Shown here in pieces: positions 1 to 6,444 of a DNA stretch of 6,846 nt (positions are counted from its first letter, which is position 1; every line of letters begins with the position of its first letter). This stretch comes from Sulfurovum sp. (lineage in GTDB: Bacteria; Campylobacterota; Campylobacteria; Campylobacterales; Sulfurovaceae): positions 1-6,846 of the forward strand of contig DAOUPF010000069.1 in the NCBI GenBank assembly GCA_030626265.1, in the 5' to 3' direction. The position numbers were made by a program, and so were the translations under genes. The notes under the pieces are model-generated. The model ran no database searches. It had not been told where the DNA came from and saw only the letters and a program-made list of their open reading frames with translations.

Positions 1-576
1 GTAGACAAAGTTGAATCAGGCAAAATATATATAAAAGATAAAATAGAGTCATATGACTGGGTATTTGACTCTCGTGGATTGGGAGCCAAAGAGTATTTTT
101 CTGATTTACGAGGAGTCAGAGGTGAAGTGATATGGCTAGAATCAAATGAGATAAATATTACTCGTCCTACGAGACTGCTTCATCCTAGATATAAGATATA
201 TATCGTTCCTCGTGGAAATGGGTGTGAGGGCATAGAACTGGATTACTGCAAAGACTGTAAGCTATCTCAATCTTCAGGATCAAAACGATACATTATAGGA
301 GCTACAGAGATAGAGAGTGAAGATAATAGCCCACTATCTGTACGCTCTAGTATGGAGCTACTCTCAGCAGTATTCACTATGCATCCAAGCTTCGGAGAGG
401 CTCGTATAGTCAATACAGAGACAAACTGCCGTCCAGCATTTAGCGACAACCTACCACGCATAGAAAATTCTGACAAACTAACACGCATCAATGGACTCTA
501 TAGACATGGCTATCTACTAGCTCCTGCTATAGTAGAAAAAGCATTAAAAGAAGGGATATATAGTGATAACAATTAG
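1..576 (+). CDS. thiO: Glycine oxidase ThiO, C-terminal part (5' end outside window)
   Basis: This is an FAD-dependent amine oxidase of the DAO family that oxidises glycine to iminoglycine with O2, giving H2O2, for thiazole synthesis in the cytoplasm. The frame is open from base 1, so the gene starts to the left; 191 residues remain of a family length of roughly 330-370. Visible landmarks, numbered in the fragment, are the FAD-domain stretch DSRGLGAK (23-30), RGEVIWL (40-46), GATEIES (100-106), SVRSSMELLSA (113-123), the conserved NCRPAFSDNLP (142-152) and the C-terminal NGLYRHGYLLAP (164-175). Residues about 72-96 form an insertion with three cysteines (75, 83, 86) where other ThiO proteins, as I recall them, have a short turn. 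The 3' end overlaps thiS by 14 nt. Isoleucine is coded by ATA in 13 of 17 cases. A general DAO-family oxidase is the alternative, but the neighbours make ThiO very likely. Confidence 0.9.
   Translation, partial: VDKVESGKIYIKDKIESYDWVFDSRGLGAKEYFSDLRGVRGEVIWLESNEINITRPTRLLHPRYKIYIVPRGNGCEGIELDYCKDCKLSQSSGSKRYIIGATEIESEDNSPLSVRSSMELLSAVFTMHPSFGEARIVNTETNCRPAFSDNLPRIENSDKLTRINGLYRHGYLLAPAIVEKALKEGIYSDNN
551..555 (+). promoter_or_regulatory. Ribosome-binding site for thiS, inside thiO
   Basis: AAGGG lies 7 nt upstream of the GTG at 563. It supports that GTG as the thiS start although it is not ATG and lies inside the thiO reading frame. The next in-frame ATG (codon 10, near 590) would remove the first beta strand of the fold. 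Confidence 0.6.
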
Positions 577-766
577 TATAAATGGCGAGATGAAAGATAT
601 AGAAGAAGGGCTAAATATCAAAGAGCTATTATCAAAACTTGACTATGGTACAACATGGGGTGCGGTGGCTATAAATGCTACTTTTGTCTCACTCAAAGAG
701 TATGAGACAACTATCATAAAAGATAGAGACACTATAGATATACTAAGCCCAGTACAAGGAGGCTAA
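563..766 (+). CDS. thiS: Sulfur carrier protein ThiS
   Basis: This is the small beta-grasp (ubiquitin-like) sulfur carrier for thiazole synthesis. Its C-terminal glycine is adenylated by ThiF, turned into a thiocarboxylate, and hands its sulfur to ThiG. The 67-residue product has the family length, opens with the typical strand ITISINGE (2-9), and ends in the required Gly-Gly (VQGG, 64-67). The start is GTG, supported by AAGGG 7 nt upstream and by the position of the first strand. It overlaps the end of thiO by 14 nt, so the two are probably translationally coupled. The codons for the final two glycines are part of the thiG ribosome-binding site. No thiF lies in the window, so the activating enzyme must be coded elsewhere. 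MoaD has the same fold, but the thi neighbours settle the call. Confidence 0.95.
   Translation: MITISINGEMKDIEEGLNIKELLSKLDYGTTWGAVAINATFVSLKEYETTIIKDRDTIDILSPVQGG
756..762 (+). promoter_or_regulatory. thiG ribosome-binding site overlapping the ThiS Gly-Gly codons
   Basis: AAGGAGG is a full-strength Shine-Dalgarno sequence, 5 nt before the thiG ATG at 768. It lies within the last three thiS codons CAA GGA GGC (Gln-Gly-Gly, 755-763). The functional Gly-Gly tail of ThiS is thus written with the bases that recruit ribosomes to thiG. Confidence 0.85.
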
Positions 767-767
767 C

Positions 768-1571
768 ATGAATGACAAAAGGAAGGACAAGTGGAAAATA
801 GAGGGCAAAGAGTTTGATAGTAGATTGATGATAGGTTCAGCCCTGTACCCCTCTCCAGAGATCATGAAAAATACTATCCAAGCTTCAGGTGCAGAGATAG
901 TCACCGTAGCACTTCGTCGCCAATCAGAGGGAGATAAAGGGAACAATCCTTTTTGGGATATTATCAAAGAGTTAGGGGTAACAGTTTTGCCAAATACTGC
1001 AGGATGTCATACTGCCAAAGAGGCTATAACTACAGCAATGATGGCTAGAGAAGTATTTGATACTAACTGGATAAAACTAGAAGTCATTGGCAACCAATAT
1101 AACCTACAGCCTGATCCTTTTGCACTAATAGAAGCAACCAAGGTTTTGATAGATGAGGGTTTTAGAGTATTGCCTTACATGACTGATGACTTAGTTTTAG
1201 CTCAAAGACTAGCTGATACTGGATGTACCACGCTGATGCCTTGGGGCTCTCCCATTGGTAGTGGCAGAGGGCTAATGAACCCTTATACTCTCAAAGTAAT
1301 CCGAAAGCAGTTCCCTGATCTACAACTCATAGTAGATGCTGGTATAGGTAAACCATCTGATGCTATAGAGGCGATGGAGCTTGGATTTGATGGCGTATTA
1401 CTAAACTCTGCTGTAGCATTGGCACAAGATCCTATGATGATGGGAGAGGCCTTCAAACATGCTGTATACGCTGGACGACTTAGCTACCGAGCAGGAGTAA
1501 TGCAAACGAGAGATATGGCTTCACCCTCAACTCCTACAGTGGGTACTCCATTTTGGCATCAATTTAAATAA
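768..1571 (+). CDS. thiG: Thiazole synthase ThiG
   Basis: ThiG is a TIM-barrel enzyme that condenses deoxyxylulose 5-phosphate, iminoglycine and sulfur from ThiS thiocarboxylate into thiazole phosphate. The 267-residue product is complete and carries family motifs in order: [14 protein letters not shown] (18-31), VALRRQ (47-52), LPNTAGC (74-80), WIKLEVIG (101-108) with Lys103 as the expected Schiff-base lysine, the phosphate-binding stretch [25 protein letters not shown], and the C-terminal [12 protein letters not shown]. The first 17 residues are a charged, lysine-rich extension ([10 protein letters not shown]...), a little longer than in many homologues. The start is fixed by AAGGAGG 5 nt upstream, and thiS ends one base before the ATG. 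Isoleucine is ATA in 10 of 17 cases. Since thiO lies just upstream, the glycine imine presumably comes from ThiO rather than ThiH. Confidence 0.97.
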   Translation: MNDKRKDKWKIEGKEFDSRLMIGSALYPSPEIMKNTIQASGAEIVTVALRRQSEGDKGNNPFWDIIKELGVTVLPNTAGCHTAKEAITTAMMAREVFDTNWIKLEVIGNQYNLQPDPFALIEATKVLIDEGFRVLPYMTDDLVLAQRLADTGCTTLMPWGSPIGSGRGLMNPYTLKVIRKQFPDLQLIVDAGIGKPSDAIEAMELGFDGVLLNSAVALAQDPMMMGEAFKHAVYAGRLSYRAGVMQTRDMASPSTPTVGTPFWHQFK

Positions 1572-1579
1572 GGTAAAAG

Positions 1580-2209
1580 ATGAAATTTTTAGATTGTGGA
1601 ACATCTTCATTAGGGATTTACCCAGTGGTAGATAGGGCTTATAAGTTAGAGGCACTATACAAATGTGGCATAACAACTGCACAGATTAGAGTCAAAAATA
1701 TAACAGATACAAAATTAGAAAATGAGATTATAACCGCCATTCAAGTCTCAGAAAAATATAATGCTAGACTCTTTGTAAATGATTTTTGGGAACTTGCTAT
1801 AAAACATAAGGCTTATGGTATCCACCTAGGTCAAGAAGATATCCTAGAAGCAGACATAGAAGCGATACACAAAGCTCATATTCGATTGGGTATTAGTACT
1901 CACACTACAGATGAGATAAAGATAGCACTAGATATTGAACCCTCTTATGTAGCTATTGGTCCTATATATAAAACTAACTCAAAAGAGATGGTTTATAGCC
2001 CTGTAGGGATAGATGATTTGAAGAGATGGTCTTTGGCTGTAGACTATCCCATTGTTGCTATTGGTGGTATAAATATAGATACTATCCAGTCAGTTATTGA
2101 TACTGCATCAGCAGATGGTATAGCAATGATAGCAGGTGTTTTGGATGATGGTGAAGTATCTAAAAAGAGGACAAAAGAACTCATAAAGATGTTTAAGAAT
2201 GAACAATAA
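1580..2209 (+). CDS. thiE: Thiamine phosphate synthase ThiE
   Basis: ThiE joins hydroxymethylpyrimidine diphosphate and thiazole phosphate into thiamine phosphate, releasing pyrophosphate. The 209-residue TIM-barrel protein shows the family signatures: YPVVD (14-18), QIRVK (35-39) for diphosphate binding, LFVNDFWELA (64-73) with Asn67-Asp68, GIHLGQED (80-87), LGISTHT (103-109), AIGPIYKTNSKE (125-136) and PIVAIGG (157-163). The middle part, YNARLFVNDFWELAIKHKAYG, split here as residues 60-80, closely resembles what I recall of the enterobacterial ThiE, more than the Bacillus type. An AAGG at 1570-1573, overlapping the thiG stop codon, serves the ATG at 1580. The 3' end overlaps thiD by 11 nt. 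The related TenI regulator lacks activity, but the intact substrate-binding motifs here argue for the enzyme. Confidence 0.95.
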   Translation: MKFLDCGTSSLGIYPVVDRAYKLEALYKCGITTAQIRVKNITDTKLENEIITAIQVSEKYNARLFVNDFWELAIKHKAYGIHLGQEDILEADIEAIHKAHIRLGISTHTTDEIKIALDIEPSYVAIGPIYKTNSKEMVYSPVGIDDLKRWSLAVDYPIVAIGGINIDTIQSVIDTASADGIAMIAGVLDDGEVSKKRTKELIKMFKNEQ

Positions 2210-3014
2210 CTATACTCCAACTATCTTGAGTATAGCAGGATCTGACAACTATGGTGGTGCCGGTATACAGGTAGATAGCAAGACTATACACACCTTAGGT
2301 GGCTATACTTTTACTTGTATCACCGCACTAACAGCACAAAACTCTACAGGAGTCAAAGTCGTAGAGCCTACTAATCCAAATATACTGCAATCCCAACTGG
2401 AAAGTATATTAGATGATATAGAGGTAGATGCAGTCAAGATAGGTATGCTTGTAAATACTGATATTATTGAAGTTGTCACAGAGACCATACACAAATATAA
2501 TCTAAAAAATATAGTGCTAGATCCAATACTTATAAGCACTAGTGGAAAAGTTCTACTAGATCCATCATCGATAAATAACATGATTTCAACTCTTTTTCCC
2601 ATTGTTGATTTAGTTACACCCAATATACCTGAAATAAATACCTTGTTGGATTCAAACTATCTAGGCAAAGAAGATGAGATAAAAGATATGGCAAAAAATC
2701 TTTTGGAATTTAAAGTTAAAAATATTCTTATAAAGGGTGGACATAGTACAGACAAAAATTTTGCCAATGATTATCTAATATCTCAAAAACTAGAGATAAC
2801 CAAGGTAAGCACACCTAGACTCTCCACTACACACACTCATGGTACAGGATGCATACTATCTTCTGCTATAGCTACACATCTAGCCTCTGGGTATGATATG
2901 AAAGAGAGTATAGAGTTATCCAAGGCATTCTTGTATAAAAGTATCAAAGAGTCATCTACTCTAAAGTTTAATTATAAAAGACAAGTAGCTCATAGAAAAG
3001 AGCCTATACTCTAA
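2199..3014 (+). CDS. thiD: Hydroxymethylpyrimidine/phosphomethylpyrimidine kinase ThiD
   Basis: ThiD is a ribokinase-fold enzyme that phosphorylates hydroxymethylpyrimidine twice to the diphosphate used by ThiE. The 271-residue product has the usual length. Motifs are the N-terminal SIAGSDNYGGAGIQVD (11-26), TAQNSTGV (45-52), DAVKIGML (77-84), VLDPILISTSG (106-116), LVTPNIPEINTLL (138-150), ILIKGGH (176-182) and the anion-hole/active-site THTHGTGC (211-218) with Cys218. The first motif reads Asn-Tyr where most homologues have two small residues (Ser-Ser or similar), a mild variation beside the substrate pocket. The ATG at 2199 lies inside thiE and only a weak AAAGA precedes it, so translation probably depends on coupling to thiE. 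The stop codon is one base from that of proC on the other strand. Pyridoxal kinase is related but lacks this motif set. Confidence 0.95.
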   Translation: MNNNYTPTILSIAGSDNYGGAGIQVDSKTIHTLGGYTFTCITALTAQNSTGVKVVEPTNPNILQSQLESILDDIEVDAVKIGMLVNTDIIEVVTETIHKYNLKNIVLDPILISTSGKVLLDPSSINNMISTLFPIVDLVTPNIPEINTLLDSNYLGKEDEIKDMAKNLLEFKVKNILIKGGHSTDKNFANDYLISQKLEITKVSTPRLSTTHTHGTGCILSSAIATHLASGYDMKESIELSKAFLYKSIKESSTLKFNYKRQVAHRKEPIL

Positions 3015-3015
3015 C

Positions 3016-3759
3016 CTACGAGAGCTCCTTAGTTCTCATATAGCAAGCATCAATAGCTTGGATAAAGCTATCTCTCACCCCACCCTCTTCTAACGCTGCA
3101 ATACCAGCGATAGTAGTACCACCTGGAGAGGTGACTTTATCTTTGATAATGGCTGGGTGCTCCTCTGCTAGTAGAGCTCCCATGCCATCCATAAGTGCTG
3201 CTACATACTCATAGCTCTTATCCCGAGGCAAGCCTATGTTTACAGCACCATCACTCAGAGCCTCAGCTACTAGTGCTATCCACGCAGGAGCAGAACCACC
3301 TATCCCTGTAGCGATATCTAGCTGTGCTTCACTATCTAGCCAGATAGCTTTACCAATAGATGAAAGTATCTCTAATGCCTCATCTTTGAAAGACTCATCT
3401 CCACACACCGAAGTGACTGACTTTTGTTTTAGAGCTGCAATATTTGGCATAGCACGGATATATGCCTTGGCAGTGACTTTTTCTTGTATCTTGCTCAGTG
3501 GAGTACCTGCTAGTATAGATACTACAGCCTCCGCTTCGCCACTACACGATAGAACACTTAGAGCTTGAGGCTTGATAGCCAAAATAACTACAAATCCATC
3601 AAGAGAAGGAATCTCAGTTAATATAGCTATATCAGGATATAACCCTCGTAACTCCTCTTGTCTAGGAGCATAAGCCTCAACAACTGTGATATCATATCTA
3701 TCCAAACCAACCAACATAGCACCACCCATATTGCCTGCACCGATTAGTAGTAGTTTCAT
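3016..3759 (-). CDS. proC: Pyrroline-5-carboxylate reductase ProC
   Basis: ProC catalyses the last step of proline synthesis, reducing 1-pyrroline-5-carboxylate with NAD(P)H in the cytoplasm. The 247-residue product is slightly shorter than the usual 260-275 but keeps both domains. The N-terminal Rossmann motif is GAGNMG (7-12), IKPQ (62-65) follows, RAMPN (102-106) lies at the cofactor/substrate junction, and the C-terminal helical dimer domain has GGSAPAW (154-160), where the more common form is GGSGPA. The family signature VTSPGGTTIAGI (209-220) and a final arginine-bearing helix complete it. AGGGA (3765-3769) precedes the ATG. A candidate promoter lies about 35 bp upstream, so proC seems to have its own transcript. 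It is convergent with thiD, the stop codons being one base apart. Confidence 0.95.
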   Translation of the reverse strand: MKLLLIGAGNMGGAMLVGLDRYDITVVEAYAPRQEELRGLYPDIAILTEIPSLDGFVVILAIKPQALSVLSCSGEAEAVVSILAGTPLSKIQEKVTAKAYIRAMPNIAALKQKSVTSVCGDESFKDEALEILSSIGKAIWLDSEAQLDIATGIGGSAPAWIALVAEALSDGAVNIGLPRDKSYEYVAALMDGMGALLAEEHPAIIKDKVTSPGGTTIAGIAALEEGGVRDSFIQAIDACYMRTKELS

Positions 3760-3791
3760 AGTTTTCCCTATGTTATAAATTTATTGTGTAG

Positions 3792-3797
3792 ATTATA
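3792..3797 (-). promoter_or_regulatory. Candidate proC promoter -10 box
   Basis: Read on the - strand this is a perfect TATAAT, 32 bp upstream of the proC ATG, placing the transcript start about 25 nt before the gene. No good TTGACA-like -35 sits 16-18 bp further up. That is tolerable because sigma-70 promoters in Campylobacterota are known to rely mainly on the -10 box and an AT-rich upstream. The region upstream (3800-3836) is AT-rich. Confidence 0.5.
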
Positions 3798-3837
3798 CTG
3801 TAATATGTTTGAATAATGGAAATTGAAGATATAGCAT

Positions 3838-3862
3838 ATCCCCAAGCAAAGAGCTTGAGAAT
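3838..3862 (-). terminator. Hairpin after oorC, candidate 3' end of the oor transcript
   Basis: Fifteen nt after the oorC stop codon the - strand RNA can fold a 10-bp stem (arms 3853-3862 and 3838-3847) around a 5-nt loop (3848-3852). Two of the pairs are G-U, so the stem is continuous only in RNA read from the - strand; on the + strand the same positions give A/C mismatches. This fits a role at the end of the oor mRNA. The bases that follow are AU-rich but not a clean U run, so it may terminate weakly or protect the 3' end instead. The rest of the 117-bp gap holds only the proC promoter region. Confidence 0.45.
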
Positions 3863-3876
3863 AGGAGCATTAGGTA

Positions 3877-4431
3877 TTAAGCGCCTTGCTCTATAGCATA
3901 TTTTTCACCTAAATCATATGCTTTTAGGTTGATATCATGTACTTTTGCAGGTACTTTGCTGAGCATAGTATCTATCAATACTTTCTTGTCAATTGCATTC
4001 ATAAATTTATTAGCAATTGCAAGAGCTACTACTGATTGAGTAATCACATTTCCTACCTCTTCTTTAGCGATAGTAATGATAGGTATCTCAATGATTTTCC
4101 ACTTTTTTCTATCCTCTTCGCTAGCGTTTACAAGATTTGGCTCTATAACTATGATACCGCCCTCTTGTACCCCATTTTTAAATGACTGGAAGCTTACATC
4201 TGCTACTGATAGCATAAAGCTAATCTCACCATCATTTGCATACGGATAGTATATCTCATTATCATCAAGAGTAATATCCACAACCGTTGGGCCTCCACGC
4301 ACCTGTGAAGTATAAGTTGCAGTCTTTAGTCCATGACCACCAGATTTGATTTTCGCTGCTGCAAATATCTCACCTGCTAGAAGAACACCTTGTCCACCAA
4401 CACCAGTAAATCTCATTAAAGTTCGTGCCAT
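3877..4431 (-). CDS. oorC: 2-oxoglutarate:acceptor oxidoreductase, gamma subunit OorC
   Basis: This is the gamma subunit of the four-part 2-oxoglutarate oxidoreductase, corresponding to the gamma domain of pyruvate:ferredoxin oxidoreductases. In the family this domain binds coenzyme A surroundings and helps assemble the complex; it carries no iron-sulfur cluster here. The 184-residue product begins with the nucleotide-fold motif FTGVGGQGVLLAGEI (8-22) and contains ATYTSQVRGGPTVVDI (38-53), both typical. It is the last gene of oorDABC. The ATG at 4431 is served by AAGGAG (4437-4442), which overlaps the oorB stop codon, leaving 9 nt between the genes. A stem-loop follows 15 nt after the stop. 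A gamma subunit for another 2-oxoacid (pyruvate, branched-chain) would look alike; the operon structure favours 2-oxoglutarate. Confidence 0.93.
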   Translation of the reverse strand: MARTLMRFTGVGGQGVLLAGEIFAAAKIKSGGHGLKTATYTSQVRGGPTVVDITLDDNEIYYPYANDGEISFMLSVADVSFQSFKNGVQEGGIIVIEPNLVNASEEDRKKWKIIEIPIITIAKEEVGNVITQSVVALAIANKFMNAIDKKVLIDTMLSKVPAKVHDINLKAYDLGEKYAIEQGA

Positions 4432-4440
4432 TGTGTCTCC

Positions 4441-5295
4441 TTATATCTTTTTCTCAAAATCATCTTGAGTGATTTTCGCACCACCCTGGTGAGCAGCTTG
4501 GATTCTACCATATAGCTCACAGTACTCATCAGCATTTTCATTTTGATGTAAGATACCTGTTGGTAATAGGTTCAACTGCTCTTCTTCAGTCAATTTATCA
4601 TACTTAGCTTTTGGCATAGTAATATTATCAATCCAATTAAGATTATCCATAGCTGATACCATTTTATTTTTTCTTCCCAAGTTGATATGACAGTTAGAGA
4701 GTGCTTCTACAAAAGAGAAGCCTTTATGCTCAAACGCCTTGACAAATACTTTCTCTAGCTTCTTAGGCGCTGTGATATTTTCTCTTGCTACAAATGATGC
4801 ACCAGCTGCGATAGCCAAAGCAGACGCATCAAATGTTGGATCGATATTACCAGCTTTTTGTGTTACTGTCCACATACCTTGTGGAGTAGTTGGAGATGTC
4901 TGAGAATTAGTAAGACCATAAATGAAGTTATTGATAACTATCATAGTCATATCTATGTTTCTTCTACATCCGTGGATTGTATGGTTACCACCAATTGCTA
5001 ATGCATCACCATCACCTGCTACACAGATAACATGTTTATCTGGATTTGCCAGCTTTACACCAGTTGCATATGCTACTGTACGACCATGAGTAGTATGGAT
5101 AGTATTGAAGTCAACATATGAAGAGAATCTTCCAGAACATCCAATTCCAGATACTACACATACCTCATCTTGAGTCCAACCCATCTTCTCAACAGCTCTG
5201 ATAAATGCCTTTAGGATAACACCATCACCACAACCCCAACACCATAGTGTTGGCATCTTTTCCATTCTTAGGTACTGATTATAATTAAATGCCAT
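4441..5295 (-). CDS. oorB: 2-oxoglutarate:acceptor oxidoreductase, beta subunit OorB (TPP-binding)
   Basis: The beta subunit binds thiamine diphosphate and a [4Fe-4S] cluster and carries out decarboxylation of 2-oxoglutarate with electron transfer to the ferredoxin-like OorD. In the 284-residue product the TPP motif is GDG (94-96) followed 25 residues later by NN (122-123). Four cysteines in the positions expected for the cluster are Cys19 and Cys22 (LWCWGCG), Cys53 (GIGCSGR) and Cys202 (SNCHINLGR). The stretch HTTHGRTVAYATGVKLANP (68-86) is characteristic of the family. Its ATG lies one base after the oorA stop; AAGGCGG in the last oorA codons, 9 nt upstream, is the likely ribosome-binding site, implying coupling. 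Isoleucine codons are ATC 13, ATT 5, ATA 3 of 21, unlike the thi genes, which suggests strong expression. Confidence 0.96.
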   Translation of the reverse strand: MAFNYNQYLRMEKMPTLWCWGCGDGVILKAFIRAVEKMGWTQDEVCVVSGIGCSGRFSSYVDFNTIHTTHGRTVAYATGVKLANPDKHVICVAGDGDALAIGGNHTIHGCRRNIDMTMIVINNFIYGLTNSQTSPTTPQGMWTVTQKAGNIDPTFDASALAIAAGASFVARENITAPKKLEKVFVKAFEHKGFSFVEALSNCHINLGRKNKMVSAMDNLNWIDNITMPKAKYDKLTEEEQLNLLPTGILHQNENADEYCELYGRIQAAHQGGAKITQDDFEKKI

Positions 5296-5296
5296 T

Positions 5297-6433
5297 TTAG
5301 AATACCGCCTTTACTTCATTTGCAATCTCATATGGAGAGATTGGTCTACCATTTACTTTATATAGTCCTTTAAGATCAAGTCTACCTGATGCTCTCTGAA
5401 CTTCATCCATATACTGACCAATGTTAAGCTCAACAACAAGAACATCTTTGATCTTATCTGTGTACTCTTTGATCTTTGCTTCTGGTGATGGCCATAGCGT
5501 AATAGGTCTAAATAAACCAGCTTTGATACCATCTGCTCTGAGGTGTCTGATAGCCTCTTTTGCAGCTAGTGATACTGAACCATATGCTACTATAAGGACT
5601 TCTGCATCATCACACATAAACTCTTCAAAAGACTCAAGCTCATCTACATGTGCAGTAACCTTATCATCAAGTCTCTGGATTAGTTTTCTACAAGTCTCAA
5701 TCTCCTCTGTTGGGAAACCTTTTCTATCATGGTGAAGACCTGTAAAGTGATATCTATAACCCTCAAACATTGGGTTTAGAGTTGCTGGCTCTGTTGGGCC
5801 ACACTCATATGGGAAATACTCTTCAGCAGGCCCATCAAATGTTTTTCTAGGAACGATTCCAGCTTTTACAGCCTCTTGTGTAGGAAGGTCTGCTTTACCA
5901 TGCATGTGACCTAAAGTCTCATCTAGTAGTACAAACACTGGCTGCATAAATCTATCAGCCAAGTTAAATGCTCTAACAGTCTCTGTATAACACTCAGCCA
6001 AACTACCAGCACATAATGTGATAGAACGATAATCACCATGGCTTGGATTTTTTGCTTGAGCGACATCACCCTGTGATACACGAGTAGGAAGACCAGTTGA
6101 TGGACCACCTCTCATGACATTTACACATACTAAAGGTACTTCTGCCATTTGAGCAAGTCCAAGGTTTTCAGCTTTTAGTGATATACCAGGGCCTGATGTA
6201 GCAGTCAAGGCTCTCTGCCCACTCATTGATGCACCGATAACCGCACATATTCCTGCGATCTCATCTTCCATCTGTATTGAAACTCCGCCTACTGCCGGTA
6301 GCAAGTCAGATATAACATGCATTACTTCACTTGATGGTGTTAGTGGATATCCTCCAAAAAACATACATCCAGCGTCAACAGCTGCCATTGCTGATAGCTC
6401 ATTACCAGTTGATATTACTTCTCTAGTTTCCAT
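5297..6433 (-). CDS. oorA: 2-oxoglutarate:acceptor oxidoreductase, alpha subunit OorA
   Basis: The alpha subunit supplies the substrate-binding and pyrimidine-side domains of the oxidoreductase. In the 378-residue product, domain I holds GGYPLTPSSEV (27-37), which matches the family substrate-contact motif YPITPSSE, then EDEIAGICAVIGAS (56-69), ALTATSGPG (75-83) and RGGPSTGLPT (108-117) with VSQGD (119-123). Domain II (about 277-375) has VAYGS (282-286), LFRPITLWPSP (307-317) and VELNIGQ (334-340). This alpha plus separate gamma layout is typical of the four-subunit OOR rather than the fused KorA type. AAGGAGA (6440-6446), overlapping the oorD stop, lies 6 nt before the ATG. The enzyme is usually oxygen-sensitive and works in the cytoplasm; in Campylobacter it replaces the 2-oxoglutarate dehydrogenase complex. 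Pyruvate or other 2-oxoacid specificity cannot be excluded from sequence alone. Confidence 0.95.
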   Translation of the reverse strand: METREVISTGNELSAMAAVDAGCMFFGGYPLTPSSEVMHVISDLLPAVGGVSIQMEDEIAGICAVIGASMSGQRALTATSGPGISLKAENLGLAQMAEVPLVCVNVMRGGPSTGLPTRVSQGDVAQAKNPSHGDYRSITLCAGSLAECYTETVRAFNLADRFMQPVFVLLDETLGHMHGKADLPTQEAVKAGIVPRKTFDGPAEEYFPYECGPTEPATLNPMFEGYRYHFTGLHHDRKGFPTEEIETCRKLIQRLDDKVTAHVDELESFEEFMCDDAEVLIVAYGSVSLAAKEAIRHLRADGIKAGLFRPITLWPSPEAKIKEYTDKIKDVLVVELNIGQYMDEVQRASGRLDLKGLYKVNGRPISPYEIANEVKAVF

Positions 6434-6444
6434 TCATACTCTCC

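Noticed and set aside
79..576. A ThiO start at the TTG at 79
   Set aside because: The frame is open back to base 1 and the upstream residues (DSRGLGAK region) are conserved FAD-domain sequence, so the TTG is an internal leucine codon.
2303..2623. Open frame of 106 codons on the - strand inside thiD
   Set aside because: It is fully contained in a clear thiD gene, is Ser/Ile/Thr-rich, and has no family features.
3020..3037. Hairpin GAGAGC/GTTCTC near the thiD-proC junction as a shared terminator
   Set aside because: Only six pairs including one G-T, no T run after it in either direction, and it lies inside the end of proC coding sequence.
3236..3568. Open frame on the + strand opposite proC
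   Set aside because: proC is supported by all its family motifs over the same bases; this frame is Ala/Ser-rich without recognisable features.
3760..3876. TPP riboswitch or small RNA in the largest internal gap
   Set aside because: No CTGAGA-type thi box or paired conserved blocks are visible, and the flanking genes are proC and oorC, not thi genes.
5421..5735. Open frame on the + strand opposite oorA
   Set aside because: Serine-rich shadow of the well-conserved OorA domain II.
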